Under the pieces are notes generated by a model. It saw only the letters and a list, made by a program, of their open reading frames with translations. It did no database searches and was not told the DNA's origin. 64,000 bases of DNA from Pictodentalium vernedei (Eukaryota; Mollusca; Scaphopoda; Dentaliida; Dentaliidae), in NCBI GenBank assembly GCA_031216915.1, contig CM062294.1, positions 31,635,128 to 31,699,127 of the forward strand, read 5' to 3'. Below, in pieces: positions 1 to 12,686 of the stretch (its first letter is position 1; each line of letters opens with the position of its first letter). Made by a program: the position numbers and the translations under genes.

Positions 1-15
1 CTCTCTCTCTCTCTC
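1..15. repeat. (CT)n microsatellite at window edge
   Basis: The window opens in the middle of a CT dinucleotide run, so its true length is unknown. Confidence 0.9.
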
Positions 16-195
16 AAAAAACAACAACATAATTCTCGTAGGCAGTACTCAGAGACGCCGAAAGCACAGGACGGAAGGATAACTTCGGTCTACGGGGGCG
101 AGAGAGGGCAGACAATGCCCTTCCCTGGTTCCTCACTCAATTTTTTTCAATAATTTATTCTCGAAGAAACGCTACAATACACACCAAATCCGTTC

Positions 196-298
196 TGGGA
201 GCTCTCAAAATTCAATGGGGAGATGAGGAGTTTGGGAGGAGGTTTCCCCTCCCGATGGGAGGGGTCATCTCCTCTCAAACTCCCCATCTCGAGCTCTC
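196..298. repeat. Fold-back sequence, imperfect inverted repeat
   Basis: The left arm containing GGAGTTTGGGAGGAGG is complemented by a right arm containing CTCCTCTCAAACTCC around a G/C-rich loop, and a GAGCTC lies near both outer ends. It resembles a degenerate fold-back MITE. No target-site duplication was recognised. Confidence 0.55.
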
Positions 299-2777
299 GG
301 CCTTCGAGACATGCATGCTACGGCATGTCTTGGCGGGGCTTCTAGTTCCAGTAAATGCCCTTTCCCGGGTCTGCCCCCTCCCCTGCCCTGAACTGCTCTC
401 GGCACCCCAGGCAGTGGTCAGAAAGGGTACTGTCTACTACTTCCCAATACTTCGCATTTTGACAGACCTCTGCACTGGCATAAAACTGATACAGGTGTTT
501 GCTAGTTTAGATTTACACGTTTGGAAGCAACGAATTACTGACAGAAATGTTGAACTTTATATTGTCATATTTTAGCCGTATTTAGTCATAACGTTCACTT
601 GCCGTTCAACCTTGTAATCCACACGTTCTTTGTATCATTTCTGCGACCCGTCTTGCAGCATATTTTCCTACATGGCGCTGATGGAGTATCTGGCTAAAAC
701 GAAGTACCCTGACGATTTGTTTTTATTACTTTCCTCAAAATCGGTAATGTTTTCATCCTGTCTCTCAAATAACCCACCCCCCCACCCCTCCCTCTTACTA
801 ATAAAATTTAATGCTGTTATTTGATATGATTATCTGAATTAATCAGTGTTTTAAACTAAACATCAACATATGTTTTATGTTTCCTTCGTTGTTATCAAAA
901 TATGTTTCTCTTTAATACTGCTGACTTCAACGAGACTTCAACGAAAGTCAAAAATACATAAGATATAATTTGATTTTTTTAAAAATGGCACCCGATTTGC
1001 TTGCGTGTGATTGGTCGAGGTTGAATTATTCATAACTTCAATAATTGTCTATTGTTCTTTTGTGAAATAAAAAATTATAGGCGTGCCCAACGGTTCTACT
1101 GAACTTTAATTGCTGCAAGTGGGCTGTCTGTTACTATTCGCATGGTTGTTCACGACAGTTTGTTTTCTGCATTAGTAGTATGTGAGGAATGACTCGAACT
1201 CCATTAGTCAAACTCATGCAGCATTTCATATGACGCCATAGTCACGTGACCCAGTTACGTCGTTTTGGGTTGTCATGGTAGCCCGCATGATCAGCAACGT
1301 AGTGGCCATATTGCCGTAGTTATCAATGGCGTTAGTGCGCGTATTGTTAGGGAGGCACGTGTTTCCGATGTGCATTTTGTTTACTGGAGGGTGCCTTTTT
1401 ATTTCCATGGTTGTACGTTATGTGACCCAAAGTCCTCTAATAAGAAGGGTGTATGTCCTGATGGTATGTACGATTCAATGGCAGTAAATCTAATTACCAT
1501 AACAACCCGACAACGTCCGAAAATCAACAGATCTCCGTAAAATCACCGAACGGTCCCCACAAAGCCACCATCTTCGATGTGAAGTGGTTACTACAATAGG
1601 GTGAAGTGCTTTCTGGAGATACATTGGACAAGAGTATGACTACTTATCAGCGCCACTCAGCCACCGAAACCACTAAAAACAGTTTATTTAGCTCGGAGTC
1701 TACCAGAATTCTCGTTTTTCTGCCTATCCTGGTCTATTCTATAGTTTATTCTTCTATTACTTTGCTTGTGTTATGACTTCCCACATGTGTCTATATGATA
1801 GTACACAACATGTAACAATGTGCACATACCACACGCAGAAAATAGGTACATACCAGATAAATCGACATGTGCTTGTGTGTTTGTGCACAATGTGCGCACA
1901 ACACATACGACACTCATCCCAACCTCAGAATAAAAAGATTCTGTAAACACAGACGTGATTCTATAAGTGAGATTCCGTAGGTTGGATTCCATTCTGATGT
2001 ACTGATCCTGGTAGTCGAACTGTCGGCTTCCAGCATGTTCTATGATCGGCTTCCATTATACTTACCCAATACCAGAGTCTTCCACTGCTGATGGTTTGTA
2101 GCCATTGACCACTTTCTTCACCCAATATAGCCTTCCACGTTCACAATTTTTCAAGCAATGACTGGCATTCGTCAGTTTCATTGGCTAAATCGAAGAGTGC
2201 GTTGGAATATTTCTTTTGTCGAGAGAAATTTCCCATTTTCAAATTGCTTTCCGATCGTTTTGAAGAATTATTTCTGTTGGTGTTGTCCATCTTCTTTTAC
2301 AAATCAGACAGAATACCAACTCGCCTCGAGTAATCTTAACTCTTTTTCTAACAGGACACGGAGAAGATACTTGCACAACAATTTCTCGGGCATCTGCAAA
2401 GTTTTACTTCTTGAATCTAAAACATTGCTTATGAGCTCTCATTTTATCATACAGTAGGAATATATTTATTCCGTAATTACGCGAATGTGACGTGATTCCT
2501 AATACACAATATGTATCTTGCAACTGCAGTATAGAGGGTGTGCTTGATTACGATCTGTTTACATTACTATTTATAGAACATTGCGACCTTTAAAAAGCGT
2601 TTGCTAGAAGCCTTAAACCTTTTAGACACAAAAAGAGAAAATACAATACTTCTGAAAAATTGAATTGTTAAATTATGGAACCACATTTCTTTCATGCTTT
2701 TGTGTCTGAACGATTGGAAGCTGTCAAGTCAAAACAACACGCAGTTACGCTACTGCAGTGTCAGTCGCTTCGAAACG
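299..2777. other. No recognisable gene or element
   Basis: Short open frames on both strands have no family signature, no splice-site context and no shared motif with the rest of the window. The DNA is AT-rich with many stops. It could be intron or intergenic DNA upstream of the transporter exons. Confidence 0.5.
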
Positions 2778-3026
2778 TTAACCCTTTACCCAACGCAGAC
2801 GATATCACAATTTATTATTTTAAATATCAATTTGTAAAATTTTTCAAAAAATTTCAACAAAACCATATCATGTGACCCCTCGTTGGAACGAGCTCGACGA
2901 GCTCGTTTCAACGAGGGGTCACATGATATGGTTTTGTTGAATTTTTTTGGAAAATAATATTTTTTCAACTGCTGAATTTGCATATTACGCGGGCGGATAC
3001 GGGCGATTCGTTGGGTAAAGGGTTAA
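2778..3026 (+). mobile_element. TTAA MITE, family A copy 1
   Basis: TTAA is present at both ends, with inverted termini TTAACCCTTTACCCAACG and its complement. The interior is a long fold-back centred on a near-perfect palindrome (GGAACGAGCTCG / CGAGCTCGTTTC). TTAA targets and CCC-starting ends are typical of piggyBac-type elements. There is no coding capacity, so it would be a non-autonomous derivative. Confidence 0.85.
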
Positions 3027-3968
3027 ACAAACACATTAAATACGTTTATCCGAGGATCGCAAAAGTTCAAGACTGCCGCATACAGTTTCGATCGAAACAA
3101 GCATTTTATGGGGTTGAAAACGAAATCTGAAATTGAAATGCTAGTTAATTAAATTTTATACCATGTCGCCTATGTTACTACCTGTGAAAAGCCTGTGTGT
3201 TAAATTTTAACCTTTAACCCCACTACCATAGTAAAGCTTCTACTGCGGTTAAAAAAAATTACACCTATAGTAGGAAATTCATCCAACTTGACCTTTGACA
3301 TGACGCAATTCACCAACTTTGATACATGCACTCTTTGCGACTTATTAAGTTTAAAATACATACAATTAAATATTTAATATTTAAAATAAAATTTAAGAAC
3401 TGTTAATAATAATTTGACCGAAAAATAAGGTAAATGTAATCAACATTGACGATACATCTAACTGTCAATCAAGCATTCACGTGCAGTCGGAAGTACTGCC
3501 CCACGCGTTTGCGATTGAAAGTGTAGTTTCTTCTCCATTTTAAGTGACAAAGTTGATTATTTATCAAGGCCATGGTATAAATTAAACAAATGGGTACTAG
3601 GACCGGTAATCAGATTTAAACAAGCCGAGTGGTTAAAAACCCTTATCCTACTCGTGGTTTAAATCTGAATGCCGACCCCAGTACCTATTTATTCTATATA
3701 TCTTTGAAGGGTAGACTGCGAACAACTTTGAAGTGGTTTCTTTTATACTGGTAATTACTAATACCAGCGGCGTGTTTTCAGTAGGTTATTATCGGTGTTC
3801 GAATGGGAAGGGGAATTCGATTGTTGACATTGAGGAGCACTTTAAGGCATGTACTGTAGTGGCTATGGTTGGAAGCATCCGGTAGATGGAGGCATTGTTT
3901 TTTAAGACTTTTCTCGCACTCCTGACTGTTTATACATTTCAGTTTTCGTTACATCCACGACATTATAA

Positions 3969-4217
3969 TTAACCCTTTACATAACGAATCGCCCGCATCC
4001 ACCCGCGTAATACGCAAATTGAGCAGTTGAAAAATTTAAATTTTCAAAATATTTCAACAAAACCATATCATGTGACCTCTCATTGGAACGAGCTCATTGA
4101 GTTCGTTCCAATGAGGGGTCACATGATATGGTTTTGTTGAAATATTTTGAAAAAATTAAAAATAAGTATATTTAAAATGATAAATTTTGATATCATCTGC
4201 GTTGGGTAAAGGGTTAA
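3969..4217 (-). mobile_element. TTAA MITE, family A copy 2 (inverted)
   Basis: This is the same element as the copy at 2778 but in the opposite orientation: the end carrying the GGGCGATTCG complement is on the left and the ATATCATCTGCG end on the right. TTAA flanks both sides. The central palindrome differs at a few bases (GAGCTCATTGAGTTCG). Confidence 0.85.
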
Positions 4218-5290
4218 ACCCTACTTTATTATTATTTATTATTATTGTCTTAACTTTGAAGGGTAGATAATGAGCCCTTTTCAAATGGTTGGGGGGTAGA
4301 TCATTTTATATCACAAGAAAATAGTGATTAACCGGTAAGGAATTGCGACCGTTATCTTCTTGCCGATTAGTTGAGCACACAATCTGCCTATTTATTCTAT
4401 ATATTACAGTTTAGAATTGTAATATAAATCTATCCTCACCATTATTTTTTACAAAAAATGTATCAGAGTCTCGATCTTGTTTGTAAGGCCATATCTTAAC
4501 TCGTCTTCGACTCGTCTCCACCGGTCCTCGAATTGTCTTCAACTCTCTCTTGCTTCTAAGGTCATATCTCGACTCGTCGGGATATCTTAGAAACAAGAGC
4601 TCGAGTCGGATCAACACTTTGTACATAAACATAGTATTGATAATATGTATGGAGTGAGCTGCAAAGAAGTATCAGTCTTATATTTTGTAGGCAAAAATTA
4701 AAAGAATAAAATGTTGGTGGCGACGTTTGGGAACAGCACTGACCAGCTATGTCGTTATCTTAGGAAAGGGATTATTGTAATCCGCTCTCTCTGTAAACAA
4801 TAACTGTGCATGACTTGCAACAAAATGAATGGGATAGGCAGGGTTTTTTTACCCAAAAAACAAACTCAAACGAGTATACATGTGCACTACTGTTTTTCTC
4901 AACGTTTTAGTGTGTTTTGTAAAGATGTAAGGATTGTATCAATACAGGCAATGTTGCCAGATTACCAATTCAGTATCTGATAAGCGAAATGAAAACAAAA
5001 ACACATTTAAAAGATTGAGTGAAAAACTCTGTATAGCTGAATAAATGTCTTTTGTCCTTTTATAGAAAATACTAGTCTGATTGATATACACGTCATTCTT
5101 ACAATTACTCCTATCTGTGCACTGGAGTTGATAGTTTTTCTTTATATCAGGCGCGGTGGTAAACTTGAGACGGACAATCAGCAATGCAATGTGCCTCCAC
5201 GCGCACAGCTGGCGTGCGGTAATTCTAATCTGCATCGAAAAGTTTACGAGCTTGACCATCGCATCAAGATAGGTGATACCCTTGTAACAT
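4218..5290. other. No recognisable gene
   Basis: AT-rich DNA. The open frames on the minus strand (4411-4632 and 4939-5259) show no conserved motif, and nothing indicates an exon. Confidence 0.45.
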
Positions 5291-5293
5291 TAT

Positions 5294-5376
5294 AAGTTAT
5301 TGTGATGAATTGACGGTAACATGGACTCCGAGCCGCAAACCTCAGACCATGTTACAGTCAATTCATCACAATAACG
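5294..5376. repeat. Near-perfect palindrome (arms about 32 bp)
   Basis: The arm AGTTATTGTGATGAATTGAC is repeated as its complement about 12 bp beyond the centre, with one or two mismatches. This suggests a short fold-back transposon. No second copy was seen in the window. Confidence 0.75.
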
Positions 5377-5428
5377 TATATGTTCCAATAGACACTACCC
5401 ATAGCCCCAAACCTGCTTCGTGAAAAAC

Positions 5429-5519
5429 GAGAGGCTTATTTACTAAACTTGTGATCGTTAAAAGTTGCCTTGTTCAAGGCAACTTTTAACGATCACAGGT
5501 TTAGTAAATAAACTTCTCG
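5429..5519. repeat. Near-perfect palindrome (arms about 44 bp)
   Basis: The arms meet at TTGCCTTG/TTCAAGGCAA almost without a spacer, so single strands would form a hairpin of more than 40 bp. Outer parts read CGAGAGGCTTATTTACTAAA and its complement. It lies about 50 bp from the preceding palindrome. Confidence 0.8.
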
Positions 5520-6141
5520 TGTATTCACGACGGCACTGGATAAATAATCAATAAACCAGATAAACTCATTCCATCTTATTTGAAATCGTAAATCGGTTTG
5601 TAATTTAAACAACACTTCATCTGGAAAATCGTCTGCTGCACACGTGATACATCCAGAAAAATGAAGCGGCTGTCTAGTCACTCCGTTGATGAAGCAGCTA
5701 CGAAACGAACGACGTCATAGCGAATATTTCGCGTTGTGACGTCAGACGGTAACATTTGCCACTTGAGCCGTAAACATAGAATATACTAAGCGAGATCTCG
5801 TCCAATTAGAGGAACAGGATTTTAGTCTTATTGGAACACTGGGGATATTATTAAATTAGAGTCAATAGTGGTGAGCTCCACGAGTGTAATTGACTCTTGG
5901 TAATTAGTTTAACATTCGTACAAATTCGGTAGGTGGAGTGAACGTTTCTCGCCCCATTTTCTGTAGCCACTACATTAGTCCTCCGTTCTCTGTTTTTGCT
6001 TATTTCGCTTTTACAATTCGAAAATACTGTTTATTGTAATGGACCCCTATTACTAACAGAGGATGACTCATACTTTAGGGATTAATTCATGTTTGGGGGA
6101 TTTTTTTTGGTTTGTTTTGTTTTGTTTTTTTTTTATTTCAG

Positions 6142-6650
6142 GCATGCAGAAACAGATAACCAAGAGAGAGAGAAGTGTTTGAGTTCCCTTATAATCCTGA
6201 TTAAAAACTCAACATTTGTGTTGCTAATGAACGTACACTTTCTTGGTATAGCTTTAGCTGTTGGATTTTCACTTTTGCTAGTGGACAATGCGGAAACAGT
6301 AGGATTTAACAGACAAACGGGAGCAATGTTTGCATCAGTGTTTGGGCTTGGAACATTGGGTGGAAGATTCCTTAGTGGATTTGCTCACCATATCAAACGA
6401 TGGCATGGTATTCATCAATATTCTGGTATACTGTTATGCTATGGTGTCTTGTTAACGACAATTCCGTTCGTAACATCGTACTACGTGTTCATAACTGTTA
6501 CTCTTTTCCTCGGAATTTTTAATGGTCCAATGCTGACGTATATGTTTCTTTTGCTGTACGAAGTTGTTACCTCGGAGGTTTATCCACTGGCTTGTACTAT
6601 CAGCATAACTATTTCCGGATTTGCTGGTGCATTTTCTGTCCCACTTGGTG
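6142..6650 (+). CDS. Monocarboxylate-transporter-like (SLC16/MFS) penultimate exon
   Basis: Internal coding exon of a major facilitator superfamily transporter, best matching the C-terminal half of SLC16-type monocarboxylate transporters, which are plasma-membrane carriers. It starts after a polypyrimidine tract and CAG at 6139-6141 and ends at the donor GTAAGT at 6651. Translation gives a charged loop and then about five hydrophobic helices, including a LGTLGGRFLSG segment, the glycine/arginine-rich loop typical of the family, and it finishes in PLGG. The reading phase matches the exon at 14454 exactly. Upstream exons (N-terminal helices) are not in the window. The exact substrate cannot be read from this part. 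No stops or frameshifts are seen, so this is probably a live host gene. Confidence 0.85.
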
Positions 6651-6775
6651 GTAAGTTGCGTTAGATGATATGTTCATTAATGTTATTTATCATATGACTC
6701 GTCCGATTTGTTCACTTTAAAACATTTGATATTTTGTTTTCATATTAATCACTGATAAATAAAGCCTTCCGTCAA

Positions 6776-6945
6776 TTTCATTGGTCAGTTTCAAAACTAG
6801 ACAATTTGATTGGCTGAACAAAATAAAACTGGGCCACATTTTCATAATTTGCATAATTAGGCTTGGGAGCTTTCATTGGTCAATTTCAAAACTGGTCTAT
6901 TTGATTGGCTAAACAAAATACAACTGGGTGACATTTGCAAAATTT
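6776..6945. repeat. Two tandem copies of a ~95 bp unit
   Basis: TTTCATTGGTCAGTTTCAAA... and TTTCATTGGTCAATTTCAAA... are each followed by TTGATTGGCT(G/A)AACAAAATA(A/C)AACTGGG. Imperfect direct duplication of noncoding DNA inside the intron. Confidence 0.7.
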
Positions 6946-6996
6946 CCACAGGGAGAATTTACGTTATCTGTCCTATTTAGGGTAGGTTATATTGTA

Positions 6997-7216
6997 TTAA
7001 TCTTTTACCTACAAGAAAAACGCCATTCATTTTTTTTATATTTTCACTTTTTGCTTCCAAAACATAGGTTATGCCCCCTCATTGGAACGAGCTCGAAGAG
7101 CTCGTTCCAATGAGGGGTCATAACCTATGTTTTGGAAGCAAAAGATGAAAATTTTTAGTTATACGAGGATGTTTTTTCCAAGTGCCGTCTGCAACTCAAG
7201 TTAGGTGATGGGTTAA
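6997..7216 (+). mobile_element. TTAA MITE, family B copy (diverged)
   Basis: TTAA at both ends, with CTTTTACCT at the left and GGTGATGGG at the right. The fold-back interior has the arm TTTTGCTTCCAAAACATAGG and the central palindrome GGAACGAGCTCG/CGAGCTCGTTCC. The outer left arm is more diverged than in the copy at 15621. Confidence 0.75.
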
Positions 7217-7255
7217 AAAGTCCTACTAAGTGGCTAATTTATGTGTGTGTGTGTC

Positions 7256-7420
7256 ATATGATAAATAGAATATGAAATGAGTGTTTTTCTTATATAATAT
7301 TTATGAAACTCGTCCGAATTTTCCGTTTGGAGAGGCTCGCCAAAACGGAAAATTCTTAGACTCGTTTCATAAGTATTATATGAGAAAAACTCTCATTCCA
7401 CATCCTCTATTTATTAGTCA
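7256..7420. mobile_element. Fold-back MITE, family G copy 1
   Basis: The outer inverted ends ATAAATAGAATATGAAATGAG and CTCATTCCACATCCTCTATTTAT enclose long complementary arms (TTTTTCTTATATAATA, AAACTCGTCC, CCGTTTTGG). It shares its outer ATAAATAGAGGAT end with the element at 13978. Confidence 0.65.
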
Positions 7421-7796
7421 TCACCGTTCCGAAATTGGGTCCCTGGGTTAATATTTGCTCTCTGTTTGATCGGGGGCAGTGATATAACAACCCTTGGAAG
7501 TTTGGAAGTGCTATTCAACAGCTGACAGAATTGGAAGCAGTCAGGAAGAACCAGGATGATATTTCATGACTTCATTCCTGTGTAGTGTTGATGAACCATG
7601 ACTAACTGAATGTGATCAGAAATAGTTCTTTGAACCACTTTATCAGGTGAGCGATTAAGGCCCATTGGGGCCTCTTGTTTAGATGTCACTTTTCCCATAA
7701 TTTCCCATTATCAAGATTGACTGATATGACTTAACATTTGGCTGATATGACGCCGACCTCGACGGATATGAACTAAGCTAGAGTTACATGTAATGC

Positions 7797-8734
7797 ATTA
7801 CTAGGTGCAACAATTTTGTTCACAGTGAATTGGTACACCGTTAGTCGTCGAACGTAATCAATCAGTATAATTGGAGTTACAAAAATAAAAATGAGTAGTT
7901 GCTGTATGATGAGGAAATAATGATAGTAATAAATAAAGATTAGGTGGATAAAGCGAAAACAAAAGAGAGTTTGGAAGTAAAGTTCAGAGATAACTAGGAT
8001 TCGAGGTCGTAATCGGGGATTCGTCGATGTGAGAGAAGACGTAGTTCAGCTCTCCCAATGGGGAAGCCGTGACGTTCGGATAATTGAATCAGGAGAAGAG
8101 AAAACTTCGGATTTTATGAAAAGAATGATAAACTAAACACTGTCATTAAACTGTAACAGCTTGAGAACATTTGTAATTAGTTGCTTTGGTTTAATAAATA
8201 TAGAGGTTATTACTTGCTTAGTTTTACATCAGCCCTTGGTAACTTTGCATCAGCTTTCAACATTCGATCTCAGGCTGATTTGAAGTTACTTCGGGCTGAT
8301 ATCTCGGCCGATATGAACCTAACCAAGTAATAACCTCTTAGTATCTAAATTAATGAGTGACCTTTGAGCATGTTTGATGGAAGCTGGTATATCCCATTTA
8401 TAACGTGTTTAATATCATATTTAGTGAGTAATCAACTGACCCTATCGATTGCAGATAAAAATTCATAACGAACCAAGCATTCGATCATTCTGTTATTAAC
8501 CCTTTGAACCCAAGCGGCCGTTTTTCCGACTAGGAACATCATACGTCATAACGTCATTATATAGGATGGCTGTTCAGTAAATGTGTGGGGTAGACCAATC
8601 AATATTTTCAACGTGCAGCCCCGAGGCTGCACGTTGAAAATATTGATTGGTCTACCCCAAATAATGAATAAGGACTCTTCTAATTGCTGCCATTGAACAG
8701 GCATGGCAGATACCACTAGAGTTCAAAGGGTTAA
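7797..8734 (+). repeat. 935 bp dispersed repeat, copy 1
   Basis: Nearly identical to 41100-42037, starting at ATTACTAGGTGCAACAATTT and ending inside the terminal part of the C-family MITE. Noncoding. It contains an internal inverted repeat (GAGGTTATTACTTG at about 8204, complement at about 8325) and several GCTGATAT motifs. It could be a non-autonomous DNA transposon or a duplicated segment. The MITE occupies the same position in both copies. Confidence 0.85.
8496..8734 (+). mobile_element. TTAA MITE, family C copy 1
   Basis: TTAACCCTTTGAACCC at the left and GTTCAAAGGGTTAA at the right. The central arms GGGGTAGACCAATCAATATT / complement run up to the palindrome GTGCAGCCCCGAGGCTGCAC. TTAA flanks are intact. 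Confidence 0.85.
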
Positions 8735-10130
8735 TGGATGAACTCAGAAAGCGGCCGTTCGTTCGTATTCTCAATTCTATTTATAAATATTATCGACAAT
8801 TACATCCTCCTAATTTTTCTCTCAGTGTTGATGAAATTTATGCAATGATAATGGTACAACCTCTCCAGTGAATGTCTCTTCAGAGGTCAGTGGACAGACA
8901 GAAACTCTACATCGACGCATAAATTCTCAGTCCGCTTCCGGCCCCAAAACGACGTAGACTTTCACATGGTCGAAAAGGATGTCCTAGGACAATGAACCTT
9001 AGGTACCTTTTTAGATTGTTTTTTTTTCTTGATTCAGTTGGCATTCACAATATTGTATTTACGAAATCTCGACCCACTAGTATAAATGTGTGTCGTGACT
9101 AGAATGCGATCCGATCGAGACAAAAACCCCCGCTTTTTTCGATCTCTTTATTGCACATACCATCACTTATGCCAAATGGGAATACAAGGTCCTGTTACAA
9201 TGGCCAAAGATGGAAATAACAAAGACAAACACACGTGTGAGTGAGTACAGAATACAGTATGGCCACCGTGAACTGGTCACATTCAACAGGTGAGCAATGC
9301 ATAAACGCATGCGTGCACATCACTTCCCACGCGTGGATTACGACCAGTACACGGCGTCTGTATTGTATACCACTTGTTATACCAGACTAGTGTTAGTTTC
9401 TCCCACATACAGTTCCTTCAACTAGTAATAAAGTTTAGATGTTACAATTTGTTAAAGTGTTGTTATTTCCTAACAATTAGTAGAGTGTGTCAATACGAAA
9501 TCTTCATTGAACTACAACGAGAACAATTAAGTATGAATAACAGTTTTGTCTCCGAATAAGAATGAAGGTCATTCATAGAATGTTTTTCGCGACAAAAGTT
9601 GACAGTAAGTCGTGTTTCTCAGTTGCGTTTTCATACCCTGATGTCTTCGCCGGGTGGTCAGCGCTCTTTATTATGGAGTATCAGTATCGCGATGAAAACC
9701 AAAAAGGCCCATTTTGTTTCACCCTCTGGCGTTTTCATGCCTCAGACCAGAGACGTGCATGATTATTCTGTTAAAGCAACGGTTTCTGAACAGAAAATAT
9801 CGTTGAGGTTGACATGATTGACTAAAGCACAAAAAATGTTTAAACAGTCTTAAATACCTTAGTCGGATACCAGGGGAAATGAAAGCTTATTTTATTTTTT
9901 TTTTTTTTTGGGGGGGGGGGGGGGGGTTGATCGCTGACATCTTTGAAAATACAGTGCAACAACATGCCTGACTTTAAACCGTTCATCGTTTCTTAATTCT
10001 TAATGAACTTTGAGAAAAGAACGGTGATTCTTAAAAGCGATCACACAAATTTTAGCCTGGCAAACAAACTTCAAGTTTTACGCTGATCGTATGTGATTAT
10101 TATTATTTCAATCTCAGAAACTCAAGTTGT
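8735..10130. other. Intronic DNA without recognised element
   Basis: No coding or repeat signature apart from a run of about 20 T followed directly by about 18 G near 9890-9927, listed separately. Short frames at 9374-9817 have no family resemblance. Confidence 0.45.
9890..9927 (+). repeat. Poly-T / poly-G junction tract
   Basis: A T-rich homopolymer passes directly into an uninterrupted run of about 18 G, which could form a G-quadruplex. Such tracts are also assembly error-prone, so the length is uncertain. Confidence 0.8.
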
Positions 10131-10256
10131 GTCATTCCGTCGGCTGAGTGCTAGAATGTTCCATGTCCCATAAGGGAGATAATACATAGTCCCATAGGGG
10201 AGATAATACATAGTCCCATAAGGGACATAGAACATTCTATCACTCAGGTGACGATT
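10131..10256. mobile_element. Fold-back MITE, family H copy 1 with internal tandem repeat
   Basis: The outer arms CGGCTGAGTGCTAGAATGTTC and its near complement GAACATTCTATCACTCAGGTG enclose 2.5 copies of a 27 bp unit (GAGATAATACATAGTCCCAT). The smaller copy at 26439 lacks the internal expansion. Confidence 0.7.
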
Positions 10257-10739
10257 TGTTTCACTTTCAAAGCGGCATGTGAATGCTTGGAGATTGTGGG
10301 GAGCCCCGCAATGATCCTGTTCTATTGAGGTTGCTGTTGGGTACATCTTGGTTGAGGAAACGTTACCCAGAGTATTAAACAGTTGTGAGGGGACCTCCCC
10401 CCGTGTCGAAACCTGGTTAAACGCTGAAATGCGCGTATAAAAATATAATCAAACAACTTAAACGCGTTTTTCTTTCCCGTATCATTCTAATATCAGTCGA
10501 CATTCGCAATATTTTATTTACGAAATTTCCACCCACTAGTATAAGTGTGCCGAGGTGAACCTCCCGAATAGCGGATGGTTTAAAATGACATTTAACCATG
10601 TATGGAACTCTAACACCCAGACAGTGTGGTTAAGGCAAACGAGGTAGCTGATGGAAAATTACTCTATAGAGACCGATCATCTTGAAAGGAATAGCCCTAC
10701 CAGGGTAAGGATGCTCGGGATTTGCAAAAGAGAAACTGG

Positions 10740-11320
10740 CAAGCCGAAAGTTGGACCCCAAAGCTCTTTAGTCGGGATGCACAAAAATATCTCCCGGTTT
10801 TTGACGAGTACCCAGATGGATTTAATGGAGGTCTTTGTTGTGCAAAATGAGATCAAAGTAACTAGAATTGAAGGGAATCGATAAAAGCGAAGAAAGAGTG
10901 TGCCAAATGTGTAATTTAGGAGTAACGGAGATCCTAGAACATTTCATTTTAGAATGACCCAAATATATTCCTAGTATAAGAAGACTCATTAGAAAACTAA
11001 TGGAAAAAACGGATGAAAACTTGAAGGATACGTGGATGTGGAATGACATGAGGGAAAAGGTAAATTTTATAATTATGGGAGATTGAGAAAGCGCCGATGA
11101 GAGGAATTCTGAAACAAGCTTTGACTGAATCCTTGGAGATTGGAGGGAGAGTGGAGGAGGAATAGCCAGGCCGAGGACTTGGATTAAAGTAGGACTTCTT
11201 GTGAGAGGACCGCGACAAATCAGCGGAAGACCCAAGAACTACTATTATTATATCCAAATGATGACCTGACTCGAGATAAACATTGCGGATTGAATCCCTA
11301 ATGAACACATTATCTCTCAA
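10740..11320 (+). pseudogene. Non-LTR retrotransposon C-terminal tail remnant
   Basis: Across shifted frames the plus strand encodes VCQMCNLGVTEILEHFILE followed by PKY, the Cys-Cys-His zinc-finger-like tail (CxxC...H...) found after the reverse transcriptase of several LINE clades, and then LIRKLMEKTDENLKDTWMW. Several stops and at least two frameshifts show it is dead. No RT core is present, which fits 5' truncation on insertion. The clade cannot be fixed from this piece. Confidence 0.5.
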
Positions 11321-11383
11321 AGCGGGAAGACAGTCCTAATGTCCACTGCTATCTAGGAGCCAATATATATATATATAAAATAT

Positions 11384-11589
11384 AATTATATTTTCTAAAA
11401 TTGTATTTTCTACCTATTAATATAACTGATTAAAATGAAACATTAGCATTTTAAAATATACGGCAATTTGACAACTGGCAAATTGCTAGATCATTGAAAA
11501 TGATAATGGTTTATTTTAGCCCATTTAAAGTCATAACTAGAAAATACAATTCTAGAAAATACAATTGTAAAAGTTCTATAGTATTGGTC
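11384..11589 (+). mobile_element. Fold-back MITE, family O copy 1
   Basis: Outer arms with TATTTTCTAAAATTGTATTTTC and its complement, inner arms ATTAGCATTTTAAAATAT / complement, and the centre TTTGACAACTGGCAAATTGC. The same plan recurs at 15476, 44990 and 45984. The right end is followed by TATAGTATTGGTC in several copies. Confidence 0.7.
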
Positions 11590-12369
11590 GCAGGTCATCT
11601 TTATAAGTATCTTTCCAACTGGATATAACAATAAATTCAATATTACGTTGCTTTAGAAAACAATGCCAATCAACATCTGACTTATACAGAGTAGACCTTT
11701 CGCAAAACGAACGACGCCTGATAAATTAAAAATTACGAAAAGCAAGTAGATATGTAAGGCGGCCAAAAGAGCTTTTTGCAGAATTGACGATTACGAGTCC
11801 ATTTGTGCGAACGTTCTTCCGTTCAAACTTCGTACCACGAGGAGTTTAAGAACACTGCACAGTAAGGACACAATTGTAGAGTGATCTTCTACATCACGGG
11901 GCTCAGAAACGTTCTCCTACATTTTGCCATATGATCTTCAAAGATAAGGCGGTTGTCATCATTACTTAGGAATTCCGAACCGAATAGAAGTGTTGAGGAG
12001 TTCGCTCCAAACGGAAGGAGATTAATTGAATAATTACGAGCATCATATGCTTTTCAATTGCCATCGTATATCCGTTGTACGGGAGTAATTCGTCACTGGG
12101 GCGGATGATATGTTATGTGTCTTTACATCAGTCTGGCTCCAAGAGAGTTAATAACATTTGAAATACAAAGAAATCATCGATTTAAAAGAAGTAAGAAATG
12201 ACACAAATTGAGGATCGCCATTGAGTCCCGATTTCATATGACTATTCTGCACTGAGTTCACTAAATGTAACCTGCGCCGAGGTTTACAGAAGCTCAGATC
12301 AAGTTTGGTTAACTGGTAGAGTGCTGGAAGCCCAATTTGTTCTTTAATCTGATGTACATCTGCTATAAC
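11590..12369. other. Intronic DNA, nothing recognised
   Basis: No open frame or repeat signature could be supported in this stretch. Confidence 0.4.
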
Positions 12370-12686
12370 TTACAGTTAAAACTAGTCCTGTCACGAATAG
12401 TGCGCTTATCTAGGCTTAATTGCGCGTTGGGATTGTGCGCAATTGCCATATCGAATGGCATCCAAAGCACGGCAGTTTCTCTTGGTTACTCAAAGTAAAC
12501 ACATGCAATGTTTCTGCCAATGGACCTCCGGGTTACCCGGAGGTCCATTGGCTGAAACATTGCTTGTGCACAGACCATATGTACAGAATTTGATAGCTTT
12601 ACTTGGGCCATAACGCGTATATTAACGCGCATATCAACGTGCTATTTGTGCGCATTTCATGGCAGGAATTTTAGTTTTAACTGTAA
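12370..12686 (+). mobile_element. Fold-back MITE, family D copy 1
   Basis: The terminal inverted repeat TTACAGTTAAAACTAG is present at both ends in opposite orientation. The centre is the palindrome CCAATGGACCTCCGGG/CCCGGAGGTCCATTGG flanked by AACATTGC arms. TGCGCGCAAT-like motifs repeat in the outer arms. The second copy is at 40779. Confidence 0.8.

Noticed and set aside
255-824. Coding exons near the left end
   Set aside because: Open frames lack domains, conserved motifs and splice-site context, and the sequence includes a fold-back.
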